DNA from: RGIG7213 sp045124505
Lineage (GTDB): Bacteria > Bacillota > Clostridia > Oscillospirales > CAG-272
Direction of reading: 5' to 3'
Length of the DNA: 64,000 bases
NCBI GenBank assembly: GCA_045124505.1
Contig: JBGVLZ010000032.1
Location: 9,278-73,277, forward strand
Shown: piece by piece, positions 34,600-43,042 of the stretch
How positions within the stretch are numbered: the first letter of the stretch is position 1
Layout: each line of letters starts with the position of its first letter
The notes under the pieces: generated by a model
What the model saw: the letters and a program-made list of their open reading frames with translations, nothing else
What the model was told of the DNA's origin: nothing
Databases searched by the model: none
Made by a program: the position numbers and the translations under genes

Positions 34600-35350
34600 T
34601 GCGGCGTCCCTCCTTGTTGTGGGGTCTATCCTGTCTGTTGTCACGTCTGCCATGGTTGTCGCGTCTGTCACCACGTCTGTCGCGTCTGTCGCGGCGGTCG
34701 TAATCACGTTCACGCTTTACATCGGCGAGAACCTCACCTCTGTATATCCAAACCTTAACACCGATCTTACCGTATGTGGTATTTGCTTCAAAGAAGCCGT
34801 AGTCGATGTCAGCACGAAGTGTCTGCAACGGAATTGTACCCTCGTGATAGTGCTCTGTACGAGCGATTTCTGCTCCACCAAGACGGCCGGAGCAAGCGAT
34901 TTTGATACCCTTTGCACCGAGCTTCATTGTTCTGCCGATAGCCATTTTCATAGCACGGCGGAATGAAATTCTGCGTTCGAGCTGTGAGCAGATGTTTTCT
35001 GCTACGAGCTGTGCATCAAGGTCGGGCTGTCTTACTTCGATAACGTTCACAAGAACTTCTTTATCTGTAAGCTTCTTAAGCTGTTCTTTCAGCTTTTCCA
35101 TTTCTGCGCCGCCGCGTCCGATTACCATACCGGGCTTAGCACAGTGAATGATTATTCTGATATATTTGTCGCCGCGTTCGATTTCAATGCAAGGAACGCC
35201 AGCGGGCTGAAGCTGCTTCTTAAGGAATTTTCTGATGTTGTAGTCCGAAACGAGCGTATCGCCGAATTCTTTATCGGATACGAACCATCTGGAATCCCAC
35301 TTCTTTATAACTCCCACACGAAGACCGTGGGGATTTACTTTCTGTCCCAT
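34586..35350 (-). CDS. rpsC: 30S ribosomal protein S3 with Arg/Asp-rich tail
   Basis: It forms the mRNA entry channel. The KH domain is seen in RGDKYIRIIIHCAKPGMVIG then RGGAEMEKL. At 254 residues it exceeds the usual ~220-235 because the C terminus carries a low-complexity tail of repeated RRD/DRR units (about residues 215-250), encoded by a tandem-like gtctgtcgc pattern at 34620-34710. Such a tail is probably disordered and RNA-binding. Confidence 0.96.
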   Translation of the reverse strand: MGQKVNPHGLRVGVIKKWDSRWFVSDKEFGDTLVSDYNIRKFLKKQLQPAGVPCIEIERGDKYIRIIIHCAKPGMVIGRGGAEMEKLKEQLKKLTDKEVLVNVIEVRQPDLDAQLVAENICSQLERRISFRRAMKMAIGRTMKLGAKGIKIACSGRLGGAEIARTEHYHEGTIPLQTLRADIDYGFFEANTTYGKIGVKVWIYRGEVLADVKRERDYDRRDRRDRRGDRRDNHGRRDNRQDRPHNKEGRRNVNA

Positions 35351-35378
35351 TTTTCGTCTTAACCTCCTTCTTACAAGA

Positions 35379-35726
35379 TTAGTTCTTTTCCGCTACTGCA
35401 ATAGTAACGTGGCTTGTTCTTTTAAGGATTCTGTTTGCTCTGCCCTGTGCTCTGGGTCTGATTCTCTTGAGTGTGGGGCCGGGGCATACGAAACACTCTG
35501 TAACATAGAGCTTTTCGGGATCCATATTGAAGTTGTGCTCTGCATTAGCAACTGCACTCTTCAAAAGTTTTATAAGGTATTCGCTTGCGCTCTTGGGTGT
35601 GTTGTTGAGAATCGCCATTGCTGTGTCTACCTTCTTGCCTCTGATGAGGTCGAGGACGATGCAGACCTTACGGGGCGATATTCTTGCGTATCTCAAGTAC
35701 GCTTTAGCTGTTTTGTTAGCTTCCAT
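35379..35726 (-). CDS. rplV: 50S ribosomal protein L22
   Basis: Its beta hairpin lines the exit tunnel and contacts macrolides. 115 residues; AYLRYARISPRKVCIVLDLI and PTLKRIRPRAQGRANRILKR are diagnostic. Confidence 0.98.
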   Translation of the reverse strand: MEANKTAKAYLRYARISPRKVCIVLDLIRGKKVDTAMAILNNTPKSASEYLIKLLKSAVANAEHNFNMDPEKLYVTECFVCPGPTLKRIRPRAQGRANRILKRTSHVTIAVAEKN

Positions 35727-35743
35727 GATATTGCCTCCTTCAA

Positions 35744-36025
35744 TTATTTACCGTTATTGGATGTTTTGGAGCCTGCGTGTCCTTTGAAGGTTCTGGTAGG
35801 TGCAAACTCACCGAGCTTGTGACCGACCATATCTTCAGTTACGAATACGGGAACGTGCTTCCTGCCGTCGTGAACGGCGATTGTGTGTCCTACAAATTCA
35901 GGATAAATAGTGGAAGCGCGCGACCATGTTTTAAGAACCTGTTTGTTGCCTTTTTCGTTCATGGCTTCGATTCTTGAAAAGAGTTTTTCTTCGACATAAG
36001 GTGCCTTTTTTGAACTTCTGCTCAT
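35744..36025 (-). CDS. rpsS: 30S ribosomal protein S19
   Basis: A head protein bridging to S13 and tRNA. 93 residues; TWSRASTIYPEFVGHTIAVH and LGEFAPTRTFKGHAG are diagnostic. Confidence 0.98.
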   Translation of the reverse strand: MSRSSKKAPYVEEKLFSRIEAMNEKGNKQVLKTWSRASTIYPEFVGHTIAVHDGRKHVPVFVTEDMVGHKLGEFAPTRTFKGHAGSKTSNNGK

Positions 36026-36043
36026 CTTTACTTCCTCCTATCC

Positions 36044-36874
36044 TTATTTGCCGTTACGATGCTTTGCTATAAACTGTTCTGTTCTCGCCTTCTTGTTTCT
36101 TGTCTTCAAGCCGAGAGCAGGTTTACCCCAGGGGGTAACAGGGCCGGAACGACCGATAGGTGAACGTCCTTCACCACCACCGTGAGGGTGATCGCAGGGG
36201 TTCATGACAGAACCTCTTACTGTAGGACGGATGCCCTTGTGACGTGTTTTACCGGCTTTACCGAGTTTGATATTTTCATGTTCCAAGTTTCCAACCTGGC
36301 CCACTGTAGCTTTACAGTTAAGGCGAACATAACGCATCTCACCGCTGGGGAGACGTACAAGTGCCATGCCGTTTTCCTTGGACATGAGCTGAGCTGCAGT
36401 ACCTGCAGATCTTACGAGCTGTGCGCCCTTACCGGGATAAAGCTCAATGTTGTAAATGAATGTACCCGTAGGAATGCTTGAAATAGGAAGTGTGTTACCG
36501 GGCTTGATATCAGCTGTTTCGCCGGAGTAGATAACGTCGCCTACTTTAAGACCGACGGGAGCGATGATGTAAGCCTTCTTACCGCCTTCATATTCAATAA
36601 GTGCGATATACGCTGTTCTGTTAGGGTCATATTCAATAGCGAGAACTGTTGCGGGTGCATCGTTCTGACGCTTGAAATCGATAATTCTGTACTTGATCTT
36701 GTTGCCGCCGCCTCTGTGACGAACAGTGATCTTACCGTAGCTGTTACGGCCTGCGTGCTTTTTCTTTGTAAAAATAAGACTTTTTTCGGGTGACTTCTTT
36801 GTGATCTCCTCGAATGAAGGAGTTGTCATCTGTCTTCTACCCGGAGTAGTCGGTTTATATGTTTTTACTGCCAT
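36044..36874 (-). CDS. rplB: 50S ribosomal protein L2
   Basis: A conserved protein near the peptidyl-transferase centre. 276 residues; MAVKTYKPTTPGRRQMTTPS at the start and the VRGSVMNPCDHPHGGGEGRS loop, with its essential His, near residue 220. Confidence 0.98.
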   Translation of the reverse strand: MAVKTYKPTTPGRRQMTTPSFEEITKKSPEKSLIFTKKKHAGRNSYGKITVRHRGGGNKIKYRIIDFKRQNDAPATVLAIEYDPNRTAYIALIEYEGGKKAYIIAPVGLKVGDVIYSGETADIKPGNTLPISSIPTGTFIYNIELYPGKGAQLVRSAGTAAQLMSKENGMALVRLPSGEMRYVRLNCKATVGQVGNLEHENIKLGKAGKTRHKGIRPTVRGSVMNPCDHPHGGGEGRSPIGRSGPVTPWGKPALGLKTRNKKARTEQFIAKHRNGK

Positions 36875-36889
36875 TGCCGCTTACCTCCA

Positions 36890-37183
36890 TTACATAAGAC
36901 CGTCGAAGAACTCGATCGTCTTGGAGTCAGCTGTAAGTGTAACGAATGCCTTTTTCCAAGTGCGTGTGTAACCGGAGTGTACACCGAGTCTTTTCGGTTT
37001 TTTCTTTACGTTAACAGTGTTGACAGATGCTACATCTACCTTGAAAAGCTCTTCAACCGCTGCTGCGATTTCGGACTTTGTTGCTGTGCGAAGTACTTCG
37101 AAAACATACTTCTTTTCGCCAGCCATTGTCATTGAAGCTTCCGTAACTATAGGACGGATGATTATATCGTATGATGTTTTCAT
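36890..37183 (-). CDS. rplW: 50S ribosomal protein L23
   Basis: The exit-site docking point for trigger factor and SRP. 97 residues; YDIIIRPIVTEASMTMAGEK and the KKKPKRLGVHSGYTRTWKKA loop fit. The start overlaps the rplD stop by one base. Confidence 0.97.
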   Translation of the reverse strand: MKTSYDIIIRPIVTEASMTMAGEKKYVFEVLRTATKSEIAAAVEELFKVDVASVNTVNVKKKPKRLGVHSGYTRTWKKAFVTLTADSKTIEFFDGLM

Positions 37184-37806
37184 TATGCGTACACCTCCGA
37201 AATTTTCTCGGCTGCCTCTTTAGCAACTATAAATGTATCGCAGTTAAGTATATCGTATACATTTATTGTGTTTACCTGAGCCGTTTTAACGCCGGGTATG
37301 TTCGCAAAGCTCTTTACAACCTTTTCGTCGTTGCTGTCAAGAACAACGAGGGACTTTTTGCCTGCATTAACAGCAGCAAGCATTGCAACCATTGTCTTTG
37401 TCTTGAACGCATCTGTTGCGATCTTGTCAACGATTACGAGCTCATTGTCAATAGCTTTGGAAGAGATTGCGCTCTGCATAGCCAATTTTTTAACCTTCTT
37501 GTTAAGGTCGATGCGGTATTTTCTGGGCTTAGGACCGAGAGCTACACCGCCGTGTGTCCACTGAGGTGAACGTGTTGAACCCTGTCTTGCACGACCGGTT
37601 CCCTTCTGCTTCCATGGTTTGATACCGCCGCCGGAAACCTCTGTACGTGTGAGAGTTGACTGTGTACCCTGTCTCTGATTCATAAGGTACGCACGGACAG
37701 CTGCATGAAGAACTGCTGCATTGGGCTCGCAAGCGTAAACTGCTTCAGAAAGCTCAACTTCGCCGACATTCTTGCCTGCCATGTCTACTACTTTGAAATT
37801 AGCCAT
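37183..37806 (-). CDS. rplD: 50S ribosomal protein L4
   Basis: It lines the exit tunnel and in some bacteria represses the S10 operon. 207 residues; VSGGGIKPWKQKGTGRARQG then STRSPQWTHGGVALGPKPRK is the tunnel loop. Confidence 0.97.
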   Translation of the reverse strand: MANFKVVDMAGKNVGEVELSEAVYACEPNAAVLHAAVRAYLMNQRQGTQSTLTRTEVSGGGIKPWKQKGTGRARQGSTRSPQWTHGGVALGPKPRKYRIDLNKKVKKLAMQSAISSKAIDNELVIVDKIATDAFKTKTMVAMLAAVNAGKKSLVVLDSNDEKVVKSFANIPGVKTAQVNTINVYDILNCDTFIVAKEAAEKISEVYA

Positions 37807-37822
37807 TGTTTATATCCTCCTC

Positions 37823-38452
37823 TCACTTACATGTGCTGCGAACGAACACGATACCGCCGCGTGCACCGGGAATAGCGCCCTTAACAGCGATGATGTTCTT
37901 CTCAGCGTCGATCTTTACGATGTCGAGGTTAAGGATTGTAACCTGCTCAGCACCGTACTGACCTGCCATTTTCTTGTTTTTGAATATTCTTGACGGGCTG
38001 GAGTTAGCACCCATTGAACCCGCCTGGCGGTGAACAGGGCCCACACCGTGAGTCATTCTGAGTCTGTGGCAGCCCCATCTCTTGATAACGCCGCTGAATC
38101 CGTGACCCTTGGAAATGCCTGTTACATCCACTCTTTCGCCTGCTTCGAATGTTTCTGCTGTGATTATATCACCAACATTGATATTTGAAATATCATCAAG
38201 TCTGAATTCCTTCAGATGCTTCTTGGGGGCAACGCCCGCCTTTTTGAAGTGTCCCTTCTCAGGCTTTGTCAGATGCTTGTCCTTAACATCTGCAAAACCG
38301 AACTGAACAGCGTCATAGCCGTCTGTTTCAACAGTTTTCTTCTGTGTAACAACACAGGGACCGGCTTCAATTACAGTTACCGGAATTACTTTTCCGGCTT
38401 CGTCGAAGATCTGTGTCATACCGATCTTCTTACCGATAATAGCCTTTTTCAT
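37823..38452 (-). CDS. rplC: 50S ribosomal protein L3
   Basis: An assembly initiator reaching the peptidyl-transferase centre. 209 residues; MKKAIIGKKIGMTQIFDEAG and SKGHGFSGVIKRWGCHRLRM then THGVGPVHRQAGSMGAN are diagnostic. Confidence 0.98.
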   Translation of the reverse strand: MKKAIIGKKIGMTQIFDEAGKVIPVTVIEAGPCVVTQKKTVETDGYDAVQFGFADVKDKHLTKPEKGHFKKAGVAPKKHLKEFRLDDISNINVGDIITAETFEAGERVDVTGISKGHGFSGVIKRWGCHRLRMTHGVGPVHRQAGSMGANSSPSRIFKNKKMAGQYGAEQVTILNLDIVKIDAEKNIIAVKGAIPGARGGIVFVRSTCK

Positions 38453-38528
38453 TTTTTAAATCCTCCTGTAGGTTATTGGTTGGCAGCATACACTACCAAC
38501 ATGACCACGTGTTGGCCTCATATCAAGA

Positions 38529-38840
38529 TTATAACTTGATTTCGATTTCAACGCCGGCCGGAAGTTCGAGCTTAGTAAGAGCGTCAACTGTTTCCTTTGT
38601 AGGCTTAATGACGTCTATAAGTCTCTTGTGGGTTCTCATTTCAAACTGTTCGCGGGCATCCTTATATTTGTGTACCGCACGAAGAATTGTTACGATCTCA
38701 CGTTCTGTGGGCAGCGGAATGGGACCGGATACCGCAGAACCTGTTCTCTTTGCAGTTTCCACTATCTTAGCGGCAGCCGCATCTGCAAGCGCATGTTCGT
38801 AACTCTTCAGTCTGATTCTGATCTTTTCTTTTGTTGCCAT
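38529..38840 (-). CDS. rpsJ: 30S ribosomal protein S10
   Basis: First gene of the S10-spc-alpha cluster; S10 also binds NusB in antitermination. 103 residues; KIRIRLKSYEHALADAAAAK and GPIPLPTEREIVTILRAVHK are diagnostic. AGGAGG precedes the ATG. Confidence 0.98.
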   Translation of the reverse strand: MATKEKIRIRLKSYEHALADAAAAKIVETAKRTGSAVSGPIPLPTEREIVTILRAVHKYKDAREQFEMRTHKRLIDVIKPTKETVDALTKLELPAGVEIEIKL

Positions 38841-39159
38841 GGTTTTTTCCTCCTTTTAAATTTGTGGGTGATTTAAAAGGGCTTTCAAAAATTTAAACAC
38901 GATGCCGGGTGTTTCACGGGCACCCCTAATAAAATCCGGAACACCAACAAACGATAATTCCGGAAAACTCGGCCGAGTCAGCACCCTTAACGGATCGCCG
39001 CCATAGAAGAATACCAAATGGCGGGATATCCTGAGTAACTTCCCCGTGTCTTTTCATTTTTCCTATCGCCCGGTTAAAAATCGGACATACTCTGCGGAAA
39101 TTCCCTATACAGAAACTTGCGTTTCTTATAGCCACCTCCCGCTTCATCGCACATCAAGC
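38841..39159 (-). promoter_or_regulatory. Structured ~320-nt leader of the S10 operon
   Basis: Between the promoter and rpsJ lies a long non-coding leader with several stems: AGAAAC-TTGC-GTTTCT (39111-39126), CCGCCAT/ATGGCGG (38998-39004 with 39018-39024) and TCCGGAA/TTCCGGA (38935-38941 with 38958-38964). A possible 73-codon frame here (39147-38926) shows no protein-like features. The leader is a candidate autoregulatory element, for example for L4, but no known motif was matched. Confidence 0.6.
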
Positions 39160-39165
39160 AGAGAG

Positions 39166-39194
39166 ATTATATCATATAGAGTATGAAATGTCAA
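39166..39194 (-). promoter_or_regulatory. Consensus promoter of the S10-spc-alpha operon
   Basis: On the minus strand TTGACA (39189-39194) and TATAAT (39166-39171) are perfect consensus boxes with a 17-base spacer. No comparable promoter was noticed inside the cluster down to rplQ. Confidence 0.9.
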
Positions 39195-39338
39195 GCGGAC
39201 ACATATATAAATATGTTAACTGATTGTAAATTTTCCCAATAAAACATTTTTGCTGACTGACAAACTATAATAAATGTATTTATTTTACCTTTATTATATA
39301 AACATTGTATTAAAAAACGATTTTTTTTAATACACCGC

Positions 39339-39367
39339 TTGAATATCAAAAAAAAATATGATACAAT
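39339..39367 (+). promoter_or_regulatory. Promoter of the HAD gene
   Basis: TTGAAT (39339-39344) and TACAAT (39362-39367) have a 17-base spacer; GGAGG lies before the ATG at 39420. Confidence 0.7.
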
Positions 39368-39419
39368 AACTTTGTAACAAGCGGATTTTACCGCAAATTT
39401 ATCTCGGAGGTAAAAATTT

Positions 39420-40253
39420 ATGACACCTATAGTTGCTATTATGTATGACTTTGATAAAACATTATCTCCCCGTGACATGCAAGAGTATGCATTTATTCCG
39501 GGAATAGGAATGACAGGGGGAGAATTCTGGTCAAAGTGTAACTTTATAATGCGCACAAACGGCATGGATTCTATCCTTGCATATATGTATTGCATGGTCG
39601 AGGAGTCAAAAAAGCACAACCTCAAGCTCAGCCGTGAAGAATTCCGCAATCAGGGTAAGGACGTTGTGCTGTTCGACGGTGTAACCGAATGGTTTGACCG
39701 TATTACGAAATACGGCGAAGAGCACGGTGTTCAGATCGAGCATTACGTTATCTCATCCGGACTTAAGGAAATCATAGAAGGCACACCGATTGCCGACTGC
39801 TTCAAGGAAATATATGCGTGTGAGTTTATGTATAACGAAGACGGTGAGGCTATCTGGCCCGCCATGGCTGTTAACTACACGAGTAAAACGCAGTTTGTAT
39901 ACAGAATAAACAAGGGCGTGCTTGACGTAACAAAGCACGATGACCTCAACGATTCCGTGCCTGATGAGCAAAAGCGTATTTCCCTTTCAAACATGATATA
40001 CATCGGCGACGGTCTTTCCGACGTTCCGTGTATGAAGCTTGTAAAAACAAGCGGTGGTCACTCCGTGGCTGTATATCAGGATAAAAAGGATCAGGCTGTA
40101 ACACTTCTGAAGCAAGGCAGAGTAAGCTACATCGCCCACACCGATTACCGTGAGGGAAGCAAGCTTGACACAACGATAAAGGCGATAATCGACCAGATCA
40201 AGGCAACAAACGTCACAAAAGAAATATACAAAAAGGATATTGCGGAGAACTGA
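39420..40253 (+). CDS. HAD-superfamily phosphatase (phosphoserine-phosphatase-like)
   Basis: A 277-residue cytosolic HAD protein. Motif I is MYDFDKTLSPRD (nucleophile Asp10), with the second Asp replaced by Lys in DFDKT as in several PSP-like proteins. Motif II is HYVISSGLKEI and motif IV NMIYIGDGLSDVPCMKL. The substrate is unknown; the family is common in Clostridia. It is followed after 2 bases by the DUF2975 gene, so the three genes to 40973 may form one operon. Confidence 0.8.
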   Translation: MTPIVAIMYDFDKTLSPRDMQEYAFIPGIGMTGGEFWSKCNFIMRTNGMDSILAYMYCMVEESKKHNLKLSREEFRNQGKDVVLFDGVTEWFDRITKYGEEHGVQIEHYVISSGLKEIIEGTPIADCFKEIYACEFMYNEDGEAIWPAMAVNYTSKTQFVYRINKGVLDVTKHDDLNDSVPDEQKRISLSNMIYIGDGLSDVPCMKLVKTSGGHSVAVYQDKKDQAVTLLKQGRVSYIAHTDYREGSKLDTTIKAIIDQIKATNVTKEIYKKDIAEN

Positions 40254-40255
40254 AA

Positions 40256-40717
40256 ATGAAAAACGTCTGGAACAGATACAGGTCTCTTGCCCTATCCCAC
40301 ATTCTCGTAAAAGCAATGATCGTTTTGATAATTGCCTTTGCCGTAGCGCTTCCGTTTATCGCACAGATCTACTGTGATACACTCGTTGCCGAAACGGCAC
40401 AGCACATAAAAATACCCCTTATCATATCGCTTTATTTCGCAACGGTTCCCGTATTTTTTGCCGTTATTGCCCTCGACAAAATGCTTTCAAACATAAAAAA
40501 AGACATCGTCTTTGACAGGACGAATGTCAAGTATTTACGCCATATTTCATGGTGCTGTTATGTTGCGGGCGCTGTTTTCTTCGTGTTGGGATTTTATATT
40601 TTTCTTTCGTTTATTTTAGCTATTGCCGCAGTATTTTTCGGACTTATCATACGTGTTGTCAAAAACCTGTTTTGCGAAGCGGTCGAGATAAAATCCGAAA
40701 ACGATCTGACGATATAA
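40256..40717 (+). CDS. DUF2975 membrane protein
   Basis: A 153-residue protein with four predicted membrane helices (for example ILVKAMIVLIIAFAVALPFI and AVFFVLGFYIFLSFILAIAA), fitting the DUF2975 family that is usually paired with a small YozG-like HTH gene, as here. The function of the family is unknown; the pair may sense membrane state. Confidence 0.75.
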   Translation: MKNVWNRYRSLALSHILVKAMIVLIIAFAVALPFIAQIYCDTLVAETAQHIKIPLIISLYFATVPVFFAVIALDKMLSNIKKDIVFDRTNVKYLRHISWCCYVAGAVFFVLGFYIFLSFILAIAAVFFGLIIRVVKNLFCEAVEIKSENDLTI

Positions 40718-40727
40718 GGAGAACAAG

Positions 40728-40973
40728 ATGCCCATAATTGTAAACATAGATGTTATGCTTGCAAAGCGCAAAATGTCATCAGGCACTCTTGCCTCCAGAA
40801 TAGGAATAACGCAGGCAAACCTTTCGATACTTAAAACTAACAAAGCCAAAGCAATACGCTTTTCAACCCTTGAAGCTATCTGCAGGGAGCTTAAATGCCA
40901 ACCGGCAGATATTCTTGAATACGCCGAAGGCGAAGAAGACACAGACGAAATATCAGCGGACGATCCCGAGTAA
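40728..40973 (+). CDS. Small YozG-like Cro/CI HTH regulator
   Basis: An 81-residue DNA-binding protein. LAKRKMSSGTLASRIGITQA then NLSILKTNKAKAIRFSTLEA spans the helix-turn-helix, followed by the typical CRELKCQPADILEY and an acidic tail. It ends convergently with the radical SAM gene, overlapping it by 21 bases. It probably regulates the DUF2975 gene. Confidence 0.8.
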   Translation: MPIIVNIDVMLAKRKMSSGTLASRIGITQANLSILKTNKAKAIRFSTLEAICRELKCQPADILEYAEGEEDTDEISADDPE

Positions 40974-41837
40974 ATCAAAATCGGGTGTATATGCGCTGTC
41001 ATCTGCACCCTTTTCTTGCGAAAAGCCGTGAAATCCGAGATTTTCCGCCGCTTTTTCGACCTTGCAAAACTCATATGTCGTGAGTTTTCGGTTTATTTCC
41101 TTATATTCCCCTGCTTTGTGACAAGGGTAATACTGCCTCATAAGGCTTAAGGAATATCCGTCAGTGCCGAAGTTTTCCTTCAGATGCTCAAGCACTTTTA
41201 CAGATTCATCCGAATGTGACGGCAGAACCAAGTGACGGACAATGACACCTTTTTTCATCATTCCGTCATCTGAATAAACTTCGTTCCCGACAATCTTCAG
41301 CATAACCTCAAGTGCTTTTGAAGCGCATACGGGATAATCCTCGGCGTTTGAATATTTCTTTGCAATATTCGACGTTACATATTTAAAATCGGGTAAAAAA
41401 ATATCAACGTATCCGCGTAACAGTTCGAGCGTTTCGACGCTTTCGTATCCGCCCGTATTCCACACAATTGGTATTCCAAGCTCGTCACGGCACATATCGA
41501 GCGCATTTAGTATTTCATATGTATACGGTGTCGGGCTTACGAGATTGATATTTTCAGCCCCCATATCACGCAAGTTCATAAATATTTCAGAAAGGCGATG
41601 CGCATCCGTTTCAACCCCGAAACCGCCATCGCTTATTTTATAATTCTGGCAAAAAACACACTTCAGATTACAGTGGGAGAAGAAGACTGTTCCCGAACCG
41701 TTTTTACCGGATATCGGCGGTTCTTCCCACATGTGAAGCGCCGCTTTTGCCATCTTAGCCGATGCGGGAGCACCGCAGAAGCCTTTTGTTTTCGTGCGGT
41801 CAACACCGCACTTTTTAGGACATAGATTACAGTACAT
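40953..41837 (-). CDS. Radical SAM protein, PflA-like (COG1313)
   Basis: A 294-residue [4Fe-4S] radical SAM enzyme with cluster motif C-x3-C-x2-C in SHCNLKCVFCQNY near residue 60. An N-terminal Cys-rich segment (CNLCPKKCGVDR, GFCGA) may hold another cluster. It belongs to the family annotated as pyruvate-formate-lyase-activating-enzyme-like, of unknown substrate. The ATG at 41837 has AAAGG upstream; a TTG 6 bases earlier is less likely. It diverges from the serine hydrolase gene. Confidence 0.82.
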   Translation of the reverse strand: MYCNLCPKKCGVDRTKTKGFCGAPASAKMAKAALHMWEEPPISGKNGSGTVFFSHCNLKCVFCQNYKISDGGFGVETDAHRLSEIFMNLRDMGAENINLVSPTPYTYEILNALDMCRDELGIPIVWNTGGYESVETLELLRGYVDIFLPDFKYVTSNIAKKYSNAEDYPVCASKALEVMLKIVGNEVYSDDGMMKKGVIVRHLVLPSHSDESVKVLEHLKENFGTDGYSLSLMRQYYPCHKAGEYKEINRKLTTYEFCKVEKAAENLGFHGFSQEKGADDSAYTPDFDLLGIVR

Positions 41838-41870
41838 ATTCAAACCTTTAAAATATTTCAGGATAACGAG

Positions 41871-43001
41871 ATGAATTTTTTTAATAAAACAATAGAACTG
41901 ATAAAACGCGGCGTGGATGAAAACGTGTTTCCGGGTGCGGCATACGCTATAGGCGACAGATACGGTCTTTACACGAAAGGCGTTTACGGATACAGCCGAG
42001 TTATAATGAACGATGAAGCCCCGACGGGTGTTTTCAACGGCACGATACCGAAAGATGCACCGAAAATAACAGAAGACACTCTGTTCGATATGGCGTCGCT
42101 TTCAAAAATAATGTCAACAACTGTTGTCGCACTCCGTATGATCGAGGACGGAATCATCTGCCTCGGTGACACCGTGGGAAGATTTTTCGATTGTCCCGAT
42201 GACAAAAAGAATATAAACATACAGTCGCTTATGACACATTCAAGCGGTTTACAAGCACACATACCGCTTTACAACGTGTGCAAAAGCCCTGATGAAATAC
42301 TCAAAACCATACTTGAAAGTGAGCTTATTTATCCCACCGGAAAGCGTGTTGAGTATTCATGCATGGGATATATTTTGCTCGGCAAGATACTTGAAACGGT
42401 CTCCGGCAAAGCTCTTGACACACTTGCAGAGGAATATGTCTTCACGCCTCTCGAAATGAGCAGAACAGGATATAATCCCCGCACAAATCCGAAGCTTGCA
42501 GGCCTTGACTGTGTATGTACAGAATATTCACCGCACAGCAAAAAGTACATCATCGGCGAAGTACATGACGAAAACGCACGGTTTTCGCACGGTGTTTTGG
42601 GCAATGCAGGTGTTTTTTCCACGATCGACGACGTTTACAAATTTGCGCTTATGATTTCAAACAAAGGTGAATATAAGGGGCGTTATATACTGACACCGTC
42701 AACATTTGACAAAGCAATTTTCAACTACACACATGACTTGCCGGGTGAGGACAGAGGACTTGGATTTTACCTTTCATCGCACCCTTTGTCGCCCTCGGGG
42801 GATCTTTTCCCTTACGGCTCATTCGGACACCTCGGCTTTACCGGCAATTCCCTTTTTGTAGATCCCAAAACGGGTGCATTTGCCATACTTTTGACAAACA
42901 GAGTCCACTACACACGTGCAAACGATAAAATTTTCAGATTCCGCAGACTGTTTCACAACTGTGCCATGGCAGAATACTTACGAACAAGTGCCATGATTTA
43001 A
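41871..43001 (+). CDS. Class C beta-lactamase-family serine hydrolase
   Basis: A 376-residue penicillin-binding/beta-lactamase-fold hydrolase. The catalytic SxxK is SLSK at residues 76-79 and the second motif is YSCMGY near 162 (Tyr-x-Cys in place of Tyr-x-Asn). A His-containing third motif, FGHLGFTG, lies near 320. No signal peptide, so probably a cytosolic esterase or peptidase rather than a resistance enzyme. Confidence 0.82.
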   Translation: MNFFNKTIELIKRGVDENVFPGAAYAIGDRYGLYTKGVYGYSRVIMNDEAPTGVFNGTIPKDAPKITEDTLFDMASLSKIMSTTVVALRMIEDGIICLGDTVGRFFDCPDDKKNINIQSLMTHSSGLQAHIPLYNVCKSPDEILKTILESELIYPTGKRVEYSCMGYILLGKILETVSGKALDTLAEEYVFTPLEMSRTGYNPRTNPKLAGLDCVCTEYSPHSKKYIIGEVHDENARFSHGVLGNAGVFSTIDDVYKFALMISNKGEYKGRYILTPSTFDKAIFNYTHDLPGEDRGLGFYLSSHPLSPSGDLFPYGSFGHLGFTGNSLFVDPKTGAFAILLTNRVHYTRANDKIFRFRRLFHNCAMAEYLRTSAMI

Positions 43002-43042
43002 AATTATACCAAATAAATAATAAAAAATCAAGAGGTCTACAC

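Noticed and set aside
34174..34713. A 179-residue form of L16
   Set aside because: The extra N-terminal residues are an out-of-frame reading of the rpsC repeat tail; the normal start at 34599 has a ribosome site.
34620..34730. Short repeats resembling a CRISPR or tandem array
   Set aside because: The repeats are in frame within rpsC and encode its Arg/Asp tail; there are no spacers of regular length. No CRISPR array was seen in the window.
38926..39147. A 73-codon minus-strand frame in the S10 leader
   Set aside because: A purine-rich GGGAGG sits inside the frame rather than before it, composition is not protein-like, and the region folds into stems. Treated as a leader.
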